NCBI GenBank assembly: GCA_919902505.1
Contig: CAKKRE010000002.1
Span: 62,001 to 126,000 of the forward strand
Source of the DNA: Nitrospiraceae bacterium
GTDB lineage: Bacteria > Nitrospirota > Nitrospiria > Nitrospirales > Nitrospiraceae
DNA length: 64,000 bases
Reading direction: 5' to 3'
The notes beneath the pieces were generated by a model. It was not told where the DNA came from, searched no databases, and saw only the letters and a list, made by a program, of their open reading frames with translations. This document shows positions 8,336 through 17,621 of the stretch, in pieces. Numbering within the stretch: position 1 is the first letter of the stretch; every line of letters starts with the position of its first letter. Made by a program: the position numbers and the translations under genes.

Positions 8336-9727
8336 ATGGCGATCAGTTTCGGCGGGTTAGGAAATGGTGTGGACTTTGGTCAAGTCGTGTCCGAGTTGAC
8401 CAAAGTCCAACGCCTGCCTATCGACGCCTTGACGAAGAAAAAGAAAGACCTGCAGACCAAGCTCACCGATTACGGTTCCTTGGGCAACAAGCTGCTCGCC
8501 CTGCAGAGCGCGGCGAATGCCATCCGCCTTCCCAGCAGCTTCGATCGATCTGCCAGCACGGTCAGCGACGACAAGATTCTTACGGCTCAAGCCGGCGCGG
8601 GAGCCTCCACGGGCAGTTATACGGTGCAAGTCACTCAGCTGGCCAAAGCCAACCAAATTACGAACAAAGCCGTCAAGGCTGTCTCCGGCACCACTGAGGT
8701 GGTCTCGAGCGGCGCCGGCACCTTTACCTTTCGGGTCGGGAGCGGAACCGACCGAACGGTCGCCCTCAGCGCCGGCGCCACGCTCGACGACCTTCGTTCG
8801 GCCATTAACGATCACGGAGCCGGTGTGACCGCCTCCGTGATCAACACCGGAACGGAAGCGAGCCCGGCCTATCGATTGACGTTGACCGCAACCTCATCAG
8901 GCGCGGCCAATGCCATCACCGTTGTGACCGATACGACCACGCTCGATTTCACCAACACAAGCGGGGCGGGCGGCAACGATACGTTGCAGGCAGGGCAGAA
9001 TGCCATCGTGGTCATCGGCGATCCCGACGAAACCCCGATTTCCATTGAACGCGCCGGCAATGTGATCAGCGATGCGATTCCGGACGTCACCCTCACCCTC
9101 AAATCGAAAACCGTCACGACTCCCGCTCCGGAACCGGTCACGGTCAATATCAGCAGCGATCCCGAGGGCGTCAAGACCAATATTAAAGCGCTGGTCACCG
9201 CCTACAACGACATCGTGAAGTTCGTCAACGAGCGGACCGGGTACGACATTGCGACGAAGACCGGCGGGATTTTCTTTAACGAGAGCACGGCGAAAAACGT
9301 CTTGAGCCAGTTGCGCACCGCAGTCTCGGGGGAGGTCGCTGGACTCTCCACCTATAAGACGCTTGGCGCGGTCGGCTTTAAAACGGAACGCGACGGGACC
9401 CTCACCATCGAAGACGCCAAATTGGACTCGGCGTTGGCGAGCAATTATGCCGCGACTCGGGCCTTGTTTGTGACGCAGCCGACCACAAACGGCATCGCGG
9501 ACCGTATCGTGAAAGCGGTCGATTTCCTCGACAGCATCGACAGCGGCGCCTTCACGATTCGAAAAAACTCCATCACCAGTCAGATCGGTAGACTCACGGA
9601 TGAAATCGGGCGGAAGGAAGATGCCGCTTCGCGATATGAAGAGCGGCTGCGACTGCAGTTCGCCTCATTAGACGGCTTACTCCAAAAACTACAAGGACAA
9701 ACCAGCGCCCTCCAGGCGTTACGATAA
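8336..9727 (+). CDS. fliD: Flagellar filament cap protein
   Basis: 463 residues, typical for FliD/HAP2. The N-terminal FliD_N part (GLGNGVDFGQVVSELTKVQ, then coiled coil) and the C-terminal FliD_C part (SDPEGVKTNIKALVTAYNDIV and a long helical end) are both clear, with a Thr/Ala-rich beta domain between (about residues 80-260). The cap protein sits at the filament tip and helps flagellin fold and insert. It is followed closely by fliS, so the two are probably cotranscribed. Confidence 0.95.
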   Translation: MAISFGGLGNGVDFGQVVSELTKVQRLPIDALTKKKKDLQTKLTDYGSLGNKLLALQSAANAIRLPSSFDRSASTVSDDKILTAQAGAGASTGSYTVQVTQLAKANQITNKAVKAVSGTTEVVSSGAGTFTFRVGSGTDRTVALSAGATLDDLRSAINDHGAGVTASVINTGTEASPAYRLTLTATSSGAANAITVVTDTTTLDFTNTSGAGGNDTLQAGQNAIVVIGDPDETPISIERAGNVISDAIPDVTLTLKSKTVTTPAPEPVTVNISSDPEGVKTNIKALVTAYNDIVKFVNERTGYDIATKTGGIFFNESTAKNVLSQLRTAVSGEVAGLSTYKTLGAVGFKTERDGTLTIEDAKLDSALASNYAATRALFVTQPTTNGIADRIVKAVDFLDSIDSGAFTIRKNSITSQIGRLTDEIGRKEDAASRYEERLRLQFASLDGLLQKLQGQTSALQALR

Positions 9728-9742
9728 CCACATAGGGTCACC

Positions 9743-10135
9743 ATGATCGCCACTGCCGCCAACGCCTATCAACAGACGCAAGTCATGACCGCCAACCGGG
9801 TGCAACTGATCGTGCTGCTGTACGACTCCGCGATTCAATCGATGGAGCTGGCCCGGGAAGCCATTCTGACGAACAACTACAAAGACAAGGCTCGTTTTCT
9901 CGATCGCAGTATCGCGATTGTCGGAGAACTGTCCAGCGTCCTGGACTTCGAACGAGGCGGGGAGATCGCGGTCTCGTTGCACCGGTTGTATGACTACATG
10001 GTGCAGCAGTGTATCCAGGCCAACCTTCGACATAACGGCAAGCACCTCGACGGACCGATTCGCTGCCTGACGACACTGCGGGAAGGCTGGCAAGTGGTCG
10101 CGAGGCAAGAAGCGGTGGCCCATGTCGGCAGCTAA
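9743..10135 (+). CDS. fliS: Flagellin export chaperone
   Basis: 130 residues, all helical. The N-terminal NAYQQTQVMTANRVQLIVLL and YDSAIQSMELA segments are the FliS signature. FliS binds the disordered C-terminus of flagellin in the cytoplasm and keeps it unfolded until export. It starts 15 bases after fliD, and its 3' end overlaps the next gene by 14 bases. Confidence 0.93.
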   Translation: MIATAANAYQQTQVMTANRVQLIVLLYDSAIQSMELAREAILTNNYKDKARFLDRSIAIVGELSSVLDFERGGEIAVSLHRLYDYMVQQCIQANLRHNGKHLDGPIRCLTTLREGWQVVARQEAVAHVGS

Positions 10136-10466
10136 GTCACCCGATCCCGCTTTTCTCCACGACCGCCGCTCCATCGAACGGCTCACCATCCAAGCGCTGG
10201 AGGCCGCTCGGGCCGGTGACTGGGATCAAGTCGACGCCTGTTATAGCGCGCGTGGACTCAGCCTGACCTCCTGTGCGCTCGATCGCCCATTCGCGCAACA
10301 GCTGCTGAGGATGGATGAAGAGGTTCGCTCGGCCATCCTGGTGGCGCAAGCCGCGATATCCGGCCAATTGGCCGATGCCGCTCAGGTGAAACGACACCTG
10401 CGCCAATTACGTGAAAGTAGCGGACAACTGGCCTCCGAACGTGTCACGATACATCGTGAAGCCTGA
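10122..10466 (+). CDS. FliT-like flagellar chaperone (putative)
   Basis: 114 residues, helical and acidic in the middle, placed directly after fliS with a 14-base overlap. That is the position and size of fliT, the FliD export chaperone. Sequence similarity to FliT is weak by eye; the helices LTIQALEAARAGDWDQVDACY and FAQQLLRMDEEVRSAILVAQ fit the expected four-helix pattern. The assignment rests mainly on context. Confidence 0.6.
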   Translation: MSAAKSPDPAFLHDRRSIERLTIQALEAARAGDWDQVDACYSARGLSLTSCALDRPFAQQLLRMDEEVRSAILVAQAAISGQLADAAQVKRHLRQLRESSGQLASERVTIHREA

Positions 10467-10521
10467 CGCGCCTGAGTCCGGGCGACAGGCTGGCCCTGTT
10501 CCTCCACCGCAGAGGTTCGGT

Positions 10522-11133
10522 ATGACTTCGTCACATGACCGGTTTCGTCGCTCCCCCCCCACCGACTTCAAGAATGATGACCGCCGCGAATGGTTACGCA
10601 TCGACGATCGCTTGCTGCTCGAGTACCGTCGTTTCGACGAACCAGCCGAGGCTATGAACGCCCATCTCCCTCCGGCGACAGAAGATACGATCGCCACGGC
10701 GGTGTCGAAACCGACTATCGATCTGCTGGTCCGGGCAGGGGAGACCTTTGCAGGCTCGCCGCTATTACCCTGGGTCTCCAAAATCGACTGGATGCTGGAG
10801 ACGATTCTCAAGTCCCTCGTGAAAAGTCATCCCGGCAGTGTCGCCATCGCACGGCTGACCGATGTGGATATCAGCGCCGGCGGGCTGGGTTTCGATACCC
10901 CGCGTCAGTTTCAGGCAGAGGACCTGTTGGTGCTGAAGGTGATCCTACCGCCGTTCAGCATGATCGAGGCGACGGCGCGCATCATTCGGGTGACTCCGGC
11001 CGAGAGGGACTCGACGGGCTATCATGTCGCCACACAGTTTGTGGAGTTGGGCGGGGACGAGCAGGAGCTGATTATCCGGCATATTCTGCAGGTGCAGGCC
11101 GAACGCCTGCGGGCGAGAAGAGCGGCACATTAG
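10522..11133 (+). CDS. PilZ domain protein (likely c-di-GMP receptor)
   Basis: The start at 10522 is chosen for the AGAGGT ribosome site 5 bases upstream; the frame is open to 10411. About 203 residues. RREWLR near the N-terminus supplies the RxxxR motif and DISAGGLGF the (D/N)xSxxG motif that bind c-di-GMP in PilZ. The two motifs are about 100 residues apart instead of the usual 20-30, with a helical insert between (KIDWMLETILKSLVKSH). A role in controlling motility by c-di-GMP is inferred from its place in the flagellar cluster. The gene runs convergent with flhG. Confidence 0.75.
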   Translation: MTSSHDRFRRSPPTDFKNDDRREWLRIDDRLLLEYRRFDEPAEAMNAHLPPATEDTIATAVSKPTIDLLVRAGETFAGSPLLPWVSKIDWMLETILKSLVKSHPGSVAIARLTDVDISAGGLGFDTPRQFQAEDLLVLKVILPPFSMIEATARIIRVTPAERDSTGYHVATQFVELGGDEQELIIRHILQVQAERLRARRAAH

Positions 11134-11184
11134 GCGGCCGCGAAGGGCGTACCGCGATCACGGCCACCTGGTCGGCATCGGGGG

Positions 11185-12114
11185 TTAAGCGGCTTGTTCG
11201 GGTGACGGGACGGTTTCAGCCGGAGTCGTGATCGGGCGGGCGAGTAACGTCAGTAAAGTCTGTGCGGCTTTCTCGAGAGCCAGGGCTGCGGGCGCCGTGG
11301 GCTCGAATTCGACGACCGGAAGATAACTACGCACTGCACGTGTCATCGCCGGATCATCCGGAATCTCCCCCAGCATCATCAGATCCCCGCCGACATATTC
11401 CTGCAATAGCTTCTTCAACTGCAGCACATTCACTCGCGACTTCCCGGACACCCGATTCACGATCAGGGAGGGATGAAACCCCTGGAGTGTCCGGCCGGCG
11501 GTTTCCTTGGCATTGGGATCGGTTTCGCTGACCGCCTGGATGACCTCGTCGATACTGCAGAAATCCCGATCGGAGAGCGTCTCGGTGACGGCATCGCGCG
11601 ACAGGAAGGCCGACAAAACACGGCGAATCGCCGCCAGCTTGATAAAGCGGTAGAGGTCGAGCACGGAGGTCGGATCCGGGGTCGCGATCGTCAGGTAATG
11701 GTCGGCCATGAGGAAAAAGTCCAGCGCGTGATAACTGGTGCCTGCGCCGATATCGACAATGATGACATCGGCTTGCAGTTGCCGGAAATGGCGAATCAAG
11801 CGCTTTTTCTTGGCATAGGGCAGATTGGCCGTCGCCAGGGTATCGCCTGTGCCGGGAATCAACTGCAGAAAGGGGTGTGCCGAGACCTGCTGGAGGACCT
11901 CTTCAAGGCGTTCGACCCGTCGTTCCACAAAATCCGTCAAGGTGCGGGGAGGGTTGAGCATGCCGAACAGAATATGGGCATCCGCGCCACCCACGTCCAG
12001 ATCCGCCAACACTACCCGCTTGCCTCGCTTGGCCAAGAGCATGGACAGATTGGCAGCGATCACGCTTTTTCCGACACCGCCCTTGCCTGAGCCGACTGAC
12101 ACGATCGTTGCCAT
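11185..12114 (-). CDS. flhG: MinD/ParA-like ATPase, FlhG type
   Basis: 309 residues from the ATG at 12114 (MATIVSVGSGKGGVGKS). The frame is open about 48 codons upstream but that part is not conserved-looking. The deviant Walker A motif KGGVGKS with signature lysine, LADLDVGGADAH (switch I region) and IIVDIGAGTSYHALDF (Walker B region) are all present. FlhG/MinD2-type proteins set flagellum number and place through FlhF and FliM/N. It is on the opposite strand to all its neighbours and diverges from the small HTH gene. Confidence 0.85.
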   Translation of the reverse strand: MATIVSVGSGKGGVGKSVIAANLSMLLAKRGKRVVLADLDVGGADAHILFGMLNPPRTLTDFVERRVERLEEVLQQVSAHPFLQLIPGTGDTLATANLPYAKKKRLIRHFRQLQADVIIVDIGAGTSYHALDFFLMADHYLTIATPDPTSVLDLYRFIKLAAIRRVLSAFLSRDAVTETLSDRDFCSIDEVIQAVSETDPNAKETAGRTLQGFHPSLIVNRVSGKSRVNVLQLKKLLQEYVGGDLMMLGEIPDDPAMTRAVRSYLPVVEFEPTAPAALALEKAAQTLLTLLARPITTPAETVPSPEQAA

Positions 12115-12311
12115 AGGGACTGGTCTCTCTCCATTCAGTGTGTGTGCCGTCTCTTCTTTCGGTCTGCCTGGAGCGAAACATGAGCAAATTCGACTGGCAA
12201 CTAAGTAGACCCCTCGTAACCGCTGAATCGTCCTACCGTGCCTATTAAAGCTCATCATCTAAGAACGGGCAACTAAAGTTTGAGACGGCGCCCACCGATA
12301 TCGTATCCATC

Positions 12312-12542
12312 ATGAACGATGTCATTACAGCAACAACCAACGCAAACCTCGACGGTGCATCGCCTTCGGACAGCGAAATTCTAACCGTGTTGGATGTGGC
12401 GCGCTTTCTGCGCGTCCCCAAATCCACGGTCTATAAGCTCGCGCGCCTCGGACAACTGCCGGCGTCCAAAATCGGAAAGCATTGGCGGTTTCTCCGACGC
12501 GATATTCACGACTGGATGCACAACCGAACTCAGCAGAACTGA
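12312..12542 (+). CDS. Excisionase-type helix-turn-helix DNA-binding protein
   Basis: 76 residues. The core ILTVLDVARFLRVPKSTVYK, then a wing ending HWRFLRRDIHDWMHNR, is the MerR-like winged HTH of the excisionase/DNA-binding family (TIGR01764 type). It is divergent from the MinD-like gene and just upstream of cheR. There is no phage or integron gene near, so it is more likely a small regulator of the motility genes than a true excisionase. It may bind the about 200-base divergent region. Confidence 0.8.
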   Translation: MNDVITATTNANLDGASPSDSEILTVLDVARFLRVPKSTVYKLARLGQLPASKIGKHWRFLRRDIHDWMHNRTQQN

Positions 12543-12651
12543 TCTCGTTCTGAGAGAGCGTCTGTAGAGTCAACAGGAACACGAGCGGCACGGACGAACC
12601 GATGCCCGCCGCTCGCGCCTATCACCACGGACGGGTTAGACGAGGCAATCG

Positions 12652-13515
12652 ATGGCTGACACAAATACGGCAAGAAAAGTGGAAGTCGCCGCGCCCAAGC
12701 TGTCTCCCGACACGTTCAAACAGCTGAGGGATTTGATCTATGAAAAGACCGGCATTTTTTTTCAGGACAATAAGACCTATCTGTTGGAGAGCCGATTACT
12801 GCCTCGATTGCATGCCTGCCGGTGCCAGACCTTTGACAGTTATCTGAACTTCCTGCGTTTCGACGCCTATCGGGATCGTGAGGTCACCGAACTTTATACG
12901 GTCATCACAACGAACGAGACCTATTTCTTTCGCGACGAGGCTCAGCTTGAGAGCTTCATGAAGGTCATGGTTCCGGAAGTGATGAAGACCAACGCGGGGA
13001 CGAAACAGATCCGCATTTGGAGTGCAGCCTGCTCGACCGGAGATGAACCCTATACCCTCGCGCTGTTGTTGCGGGACTATCCGCCGCTCGCCGGCTGGAC
13101 CATCGACATTCTCGCGACAGATATCAGCGAAAATGTCCTGACCATCGCGCGCACCGCGACCTACAGCTCCCATTCCCTGCGCAAAGTGCCTCCGGCTATG
13201 CTCGCAAAGTATTTCACCGGGAAGAAAGAGCAGCAGACGCTCGTGCCACAGGTGAAGGACATGGTGCGGTTCATGAACGTGAACCTCTACGACCGCCCCA
13301 GACTCAAGCTGATTCGTGGCATCGACATCGTGTTCTGTCGAAACTGCCTGATCTATTTCGACGAGAAAGCCAAAGCACAGATCGTCTCGGATCTACGTGA
13401 TGCCTTACGCCCCAAGGGCTATTTGATGATCGGATTTTCCGAGACGTTGCACGACACCACCGGGCATTTCAAAACCATTCATGCAGACCGTTCCGTTATT
13501 CATGAGAAACAGTAA
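12652..13515 (+). CDS. cheR: Chemotaxis protein methyltransferase
   Basis: 287 residues, normal for CheR. The N-terminal helical domain (DTFKQLRDLIYEKTGIFF) precedes the SAM-dependent methyltransferase domain with IWSAACSTGDEPYTLALLL (SAM loop), DILATDIS and VFCRNCLIYFD. CheR methylates receptor glutamates, counter to CheB. It is the first gene of the che operon; cheY starts 12 bases later. Confidence 0.95.
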   Translation: MADTNTARKVEVAAPKLSPDTFKQLRDLIYEKTGIFFQDNKTYLLESRLLPRLHACRCQTFDSYLNFLRFDAYRDREVTELYTVITTNETYFFRDEAQLESFMKVMVPEVMKTNAGTKQIRIWSAACSTGDEPYTLALLLRDYPPLAGWTIDILATDISENVLTIARTATYSSHSLRKVPPAMLAKYFTGKKEQQTLVPQVKDMVRFMNVNLYDRPRLKLIRGIDIVFCRNCLIYFDEKAKAQIVSDLRDALRPKGYLMIGFSETLHDTTGHFKTIHADRSVIHEKQ

Positions 13516-13527
13516 GGAGGATGAGTC

Positions 13528-13908
13528 ATGCCAGCCGATCCAAACATGAAGATTCTCGTCGTCGATGACATGTCCACCATGCGCCGCATCGTCAAGAACA
13601 TCCTGAAGCAGCTGGGTTTCAACAATTTGGAAGAAGCTGAAAACGGTCAGGAGGCGCTGACCAAGCTGAAGGCGGACACCTATGGGTTCGTGGTGTCCGA
13701 TTGGAACATGCCGGTCATGATGGGCATCGATATGTTGCGCGCCATTCGTGCGGACGAAAAACTGAAGAAAATCCCTGTGCTGATGGTCACAGCCGAAGCG
13801 CAGAAAGAGAATCTGATGGAGGCCGTCCAGGCCGGCGTCAGCAACTATGTCGTCAAGCCGTTCACCGCCGAGACGATGCAGGAGAAGATCAACAAGATTT
13901 TCAAGTAA
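13528..13908 (+). CDS. cheY: Chemotaxis response regulator CheY
   Basis: 126 residues, a single receiver domain. Asp13/Asp14 form the acidic pocket, Asp58 in [10 protein letters not shown] is the phosphorylation site, Thr88 and Lys110 are the switch residues. The ribosome site TAAGGAGG supports the start at 13528. Phospho-CheY binds the flagellar switch. cheZ follows 26 bases after its stop. Confidence 0.96.
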   Translation: MPADPNMKILVVDDMSTMRRIVKNILKQLGFNNLEEAENGQEALTKLKADTYGFVVSDWNMPVMMGIDMLRAIRADEKLKKIPVLMVTAEAQKENLMEAVQAGVSNYVVKPFTAETMQEKINKIFK

Positions 13909-13934
13909 TCGGCTCTTAACCGGTGAGGGTCACG

Positions 13935-14585
13935 ATGGCACAACCACAGGCGGCAGCAAAAACGCAGAATGTGGTCAATGAGGATGAGCCGGCGGAGAAG
14001 GCACCCGACACGAAGCTCTACGAGGAGCTCGGAGAGTTGGCCCGGTTCATCGATACCACGATGAAAACGCTCTCGGAATTCAGCGCCCCGGTCAATGCAT
14101 CCACGGAGCAGTTGCCGCAAGCGCAGACCCATCTCTTGAATCTCAAAACTCAGACCGAACAGGGGACGCATCGAGTGATGCTGGAAGTGGAGGCCATCCA
14201 GGACAACCACGCCCAGATCAGCAAGATGCTGAAGGAGATGACACAGACGTTCCAGCAAGCGAAGGTGTCCCCCGCGTTCATACAACAGATGCAAACCCTG
14301 GGGCAGGCCCTCGGACAGGACGACAAGCGGCTGCTGGATATCATGACGGCCCTGTCGTTCCAGGACCTGGTGGCGCAGAGCGTCAATAAACTCGTTACGA
14401 TTCTGGATGAAGTCGAGCATAAGCTGCTTCAACTCGTGGTGGTCTTCGGTCCCTATCAAAAACAGGCTGCGAAGACCGATCAGGGCAAAGCCAGCGAAAT
14501 GTTGAAGCAACTCGAAGCGACCAAGAACACGTCGATGGACCAGGATCTCGCGGACGAAATCTTGAAGCAATTCGGTTTTAACTGA
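13935..14585 (+). CDS. cheZ: CheY-phosphate phosphatase CheZ
   Basis: The start at 13935 is preferred to a GTG 12 bases upstream because GAGGG lies just before it. About 216 residues. The long hairpin helices carry ALSFQDLVAQSVNKL, in which Asp144 and Gln148 match the two catalytic residues of the E. coli CheZ motif QDLTGQ. The C-terminal DQDLADEILKQFGFN matches the CheY-binding tail. CheZ removes phosphate from CheY. It is typical of Proteobacteria and less usual elsewhere. Middle gene of the che operon. Confidence 0.93.
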   Translation: MAQPQAAAKTQNVVNEDEPAEKAPDTKLYEELGELARFIDTTMKTLSEFSAPVNASTEQLPQAQTHLLNLKTQTEQGTHRVMLEVEAIQDNHAQISKMLKEMTQTFQQAKVSPAFIQQMQTLGQALGQDDKRLLDIMTALSFQDLVAQSVNKLVTILDEVEHKLLQLVVVFGPYQKQAAKTDQGKASEMLKQLEATKNTSMDQDLADEILKQFGFN

Positions 14586-14593
14586 GGTGGGTT

Positions 14594-16462
14594 ATGAGCG
14601 ATGAAATGCAGGAAATACTCAACGACTTCCTGACCGAATCCAATGAAATGCTGGAAGTGTTGGACCAGCGATTCGTCACGCTGGAATCCGATCCCAACAA
14701 TACGGATCTCCTGAACGAAATCTTTCGTGCGATGCATAGCATGAAAGGATCCGCCGGCTTTCTGGGTTTCAACCATCTGGTGGACGTTGCGCATCGCGGG
14801 GAGAATATTCTCAACAAGCTGCGCCAGGCCGAAATGGCCGTCAATCCGGCGATCATCAGCGTCATTCTTGAAACCATCGATGTCATCAAAGCGATCATGG
14901 CCGACATTCGCGAATCGGGCACCGACAACCACGTCGCGACGGCAGCCATTGCATCCAAGCTGGACGATATCATTAACGGTACGGTAAGCACCGCGGCCCC
15001 AGCCGCCGCACCGAAAGTCGAAGCCGCCGCACCCGTACAGGAGACTCCTGCCCTTCCGCCGCCAACACTGGGCGAGATTCTGGTGAATGAAGGCCTGGCC
15101 TCCAAAGATCAGGTTCTTGATGCGCTTAACGCCCAACAGCACCAGCCGGATCCGAAGACACCTCTGGGAGAGATTCTTCTCCAGGCCAAAGCCATTACCG
15201 AGCGCGCCCTCGATCAGGCACTTCATAAGCAGGAGAAGCAGCCCAAACCGGCCGAAGAAGACGCCACGATTCGGGTAGAAACCAAACGCCTTGACAGTGT
15301 GATGAATCTGGTCGGGGAGTTGGTCTTGGGTCGCAATCGTCTGATCAAGATCGGGACGCAGTTGGAACAAAATCATGAGGCCGATCCCCAAGTGCGCGTC
15401 TTGAGCGAAACGCTCGCGCAACTCAATCTGGTGACCACGGACCTGCAGCTCGCCGTCATGAAGACCCGTATGCTGCCGATCAAGAAGGTGTTTGCCAAGT
15501 TGCCTCGCATGGTGCGTGACCTCTCGCAGAAGCTGAACAAGCAGGTTCATCTCGAAATGCGCGGCGAGGAAACCGAACTGGATAAGTCCGTCGCCGACGA
15601 AATCGGAGACCCGCTCGTGCACTTGGTGCGCAACGCCATCGATCATGGCATTGAAACTCCGGCAGAACGGCAGGCAAAGGGCAAGCAGGCAGGAGGGCAG
15701 CTGACCATTGCCGCCAGCCAGGAAGGCAACAGCATCGTCATTCGCATCAATGACGACGGTCGCGGCATTCAGGTCGAGAAGATCAAAGCCAAGGCGCTGG
15801 CCAAAGGTTTAATCAGTGAAGCCGAACTCGCGACGATGGAACATCGCGAAGTCTTGAACCTCATTTTTCTTCCGGGATTCAGCACGGCAGAACAGGTGAC
15901 CGATGTGTCGGGTCGTGGCGTGGGCATGGATGTGGTACGCACCAACATTCGAAAGATCAACGGCAGCGTGGATTTGGAATCCGAGCCCGGCAAAGGCAGC
16001 CAGGTCATCATCAAGCTGCCGCTGACCATTGCGATCATTCAGGCGTTGATGGTCGAAGTTGAACGCTCGATTTTCGCCATCCCACTGAGCACCGTGATCG
16101 AAGCGGTCCTGATCTCACGTTCGGACATCAAAACGATCAACGGGCGTGAAGTGCTGCATTTGCGAGATCGTGTCCTGCCGCTGATCCGCCTGGCGCAGGA
16201 ATTTGATATCCCGACAGACAAAGAGCGGGAACGGTTTTATGTGGTCGTCGCCGCGTTGGGCGATCGACGAGTCGGCGTGGTGGTCGACGAACTGCGCTCG
16301 CAGGAGGAAGTCGTCATCAAGTCCATCTGGGATTACCTGGAAACGATCAAAGGCGTGTCAGGAGCCACCATTACCGGCGAGGGTAAGGTCGTGTTGATTC
16401 TGGACACTTCGGAATTGGTCCAGAACGCCCAGGCCTGGCACAACTCCGGGATGGCCGTCTAA
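14594..16462 (+). CDS. cheA: Chemotaxis histidine kinase with MshEN-like repeats
   Basis: 622 residues. Order: Hpt domain (His48 in FRAMHSMKGSAGF), Ala/Pro linker, two repeats of an MshEN-like motif (LGEILVNEGLASKDQVLDAL at 159-178 and LGEILLQAKAITERALDQAL at 191-210), dimerisation helices, HATPase domain (N box about 341-352, G1 DDGRGI about 387-392, G2 GRGVGMDVV), CheW-like domain to the end. The usual CheY-binding P2 domain is replaced by the repeats. MshEN domains in GspE/MshE bind c-di-GMP, but here the Arg before LG is missing in both copies. The kinase core is complete. Confidence 0.94.
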   Translation: MSDEMQEILNDFLTESNEMLEVLDQRFVTLESDPNNTDLLNEIFRAMHSMKGSAGFLGFNHLVDVAHRGENILNKLRQAEMAVNPAIISVILETIDVIKAIMADIRESGTDNHVATAAIASKLDDIINGTVSTAAPAAAPKVEAAAPVQETPALPPPTLGEILVNEGLASKDQVLDALNAQQHQPDPKTPLGEILLQAKAITERALDQALHKQEKQPKPAEEDATIRVETKRLDSVMNLVGELVLGRNRLIKIGTQLEQNHEADPQVRVLSETLAQLNLVTTDLQLAVMKTRMLPIKKVFAKLPRMVRDLSQKLNKQVHLEMRGEETELDKSVADEIGDPLVHLVRNAIDHGIETPAERQAKGKQAGGQLTIAASQEGNSIVIRINDDGRGIQVEKIKAKALAKGLISEAELATMEHREVLNLIFLPGFSTAEQVTDVSGRGVGMDVVRTNIRKINGSVDLESEPGKGSQVIIKLPLTIAIIQALMVEVERSIFAIPLSTVIEAVLISRSDIKTINGREVLHLRDRVLPLIRLAQEFDIPTDKERERFYVVVAALGDRRVGVVVDELRSQEEVVIKSIWDYLETIKGVSGATITGEGKVVLILDTSELVQNAQAWHNSGMAV

Positions 16463-16559
16463 CGGTCGTCACCGGCGGGTAAGCAGAGACAGGTGAGGGA
16501 TAGTCGCCTGCGTAGGCTACCGCGATAGATGAACAGCGACGTGCGAGATCGGAGGAAGT

Positions 16560-17540
16560 ATGTCCACTCTCATCAATGAAATCGATGCTCGAACCAGATT
16601 GGCCGGGGCCAATCAGATGGAATTGCTGCTGTTTAAACTCGGTACGAACGAAATCTTCGGGATCAACGTGTTCAAGGTGCGTGAAGTGATGAAATTACCG
16701 GAGCTCACCCAGATTCCGGAGGCAGACAGCCGCATCGTGGGGATGGCCAATATTCGTGGAATCATGGTTCCCGTGGTGGGCCTTAAACGCAGCTTGGGAT
16801 TGGGAACGGAAAACGAGGGTCAACCGGGAGGTCCGGCAGGGACACATCCCTATTTGATCGTGTCCGAGTACAACGGAAGTTTGCAGGGCTTTCTCGTCGC
16901 AGGAGTCGATCGAATCATTCGCTTCTCATGGTCAGCCATCAAGACGCCACCGGCGATCGTCAGAGAAAACAACAAAGGCGCGGTCACGGCCGTCACGATG
17001 CTTGAGGATGGACGCATGGTTCTGATTCTGGATGTCGAGAAAGTGCTGAACGACATTTGTCCCCGTTCGGACGATGAGGTGTTTGCCGGTATGGTGGCCG
17101 CTCCGGCGCTTAAATCAAAGTGCATGTTGTTTGCCGACGATTCATCCGTGGCTCGGATGCAGATTCGTAAAGCGTTGGAACGTCTCGAGATGTCCTACAT
17201 CATGGCGACCACCGGAGGGGAGGCCTGGGCGAAGCTGCAAGCACTCGCAGATCAGGCGACGGCGGAAGGCAAGGAGCGGGTGGATCAGATTCAATGCATT
17301 CTCAGCGACATTGAGATGCCGGAAATGGATGGATTCACATTGACCAAGCACATTCGTGCCGACCCGAGACTGGCCCACTTGCCTGTCATGTTGCACTCTT
17401 CGTTGACCGGTGCCTGCAACATGGAAAAGGGCAAGGCAGTCGGGGCGACCGACTATATCACGAAATTCGACGCCAAAATGTTGGGAGAGAAACTCGCCTT
17501 CCATATAGACGAGTCCAACCAGCAAGCGAAGGCGGCATAA
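16560..17540 (+). CDS. cheV: Chemotaxis coupling protein CheV
   Basis: 326 residues: a CheW-like domain (about 15-165; LLLFKLGTNEIFGINVFKVREV) fused to a receiver domain (about 180-320). LFADDSSVARMQ is the acidic pocket and ILSDIEMPEMDG holds the phosphorylated Asp. CheV couples receptors to CheA and may help adaptation through its own phosphorylation. GGAGGA just before the ATG is a strong ribosome site. A separate cheW is downstream, so two couplers are present. Confidence 0.94.
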   Translation: MSTLINEIDARTRLAGANQMELLLFKLGTNEIFGINVFKVREVMKLPELTQIPEADSRIVGMANIRGIMVPVVGLKRSLGLGTENEGQPGGPAGTHPYLIVSEYNGSLQGFLVAGVDRIIRFSWSAIKTPPAIVRENNKGAVTAVTMLEDGRMVLILDVEKVLNDICPRSDDEVFAGMVAAPALKSKCMLFADDSSVARMQIRKALERLEMSYIMATTGGEAWAKLQALADQATAEGKERVDQIQCILSDIEMPEMDGFTLTKHIRADPRLAHLPVMLHSSLTGACNMEKGKAVGATDYITKFDAKMLGEKLAFHIDESNQQAKAA

Positions 17541-17580
17541 GCACTGAATTCAGGACCGACCGCTGATCCGAAGACGCACT

Positions 17581-17607
17581 TAAGCTTTCGGAACAGACGG
17601 CCGATGT
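17581..17607 (+). promoter_or_regulatory. Possible sigma-28 promoter before cheB
   Basis: TAAG, exactly 15 bases, then GCCGATGT. The spacing and six of eight bases of the -10 element fit sigma-28. It is in the cheV-cheB gap and would start transcription about 8 bases before the preferred cheB start at 17622, giving almost no leader. It could serve the cheB-mcp-cheW part as a separate flagellar-class unit. Weaker than the site before fliC. Confidence 0.4.
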
Positions 17608-17621
17608 ATCGGCTAAAGGTT

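Noticed and set aside
12312-12542. Excisionase of a prophage
   Set aside because: No integrase or phage gene is close; the HTH family is also used for ordinary small regulators, and the place is fixed between flhG and cheR.
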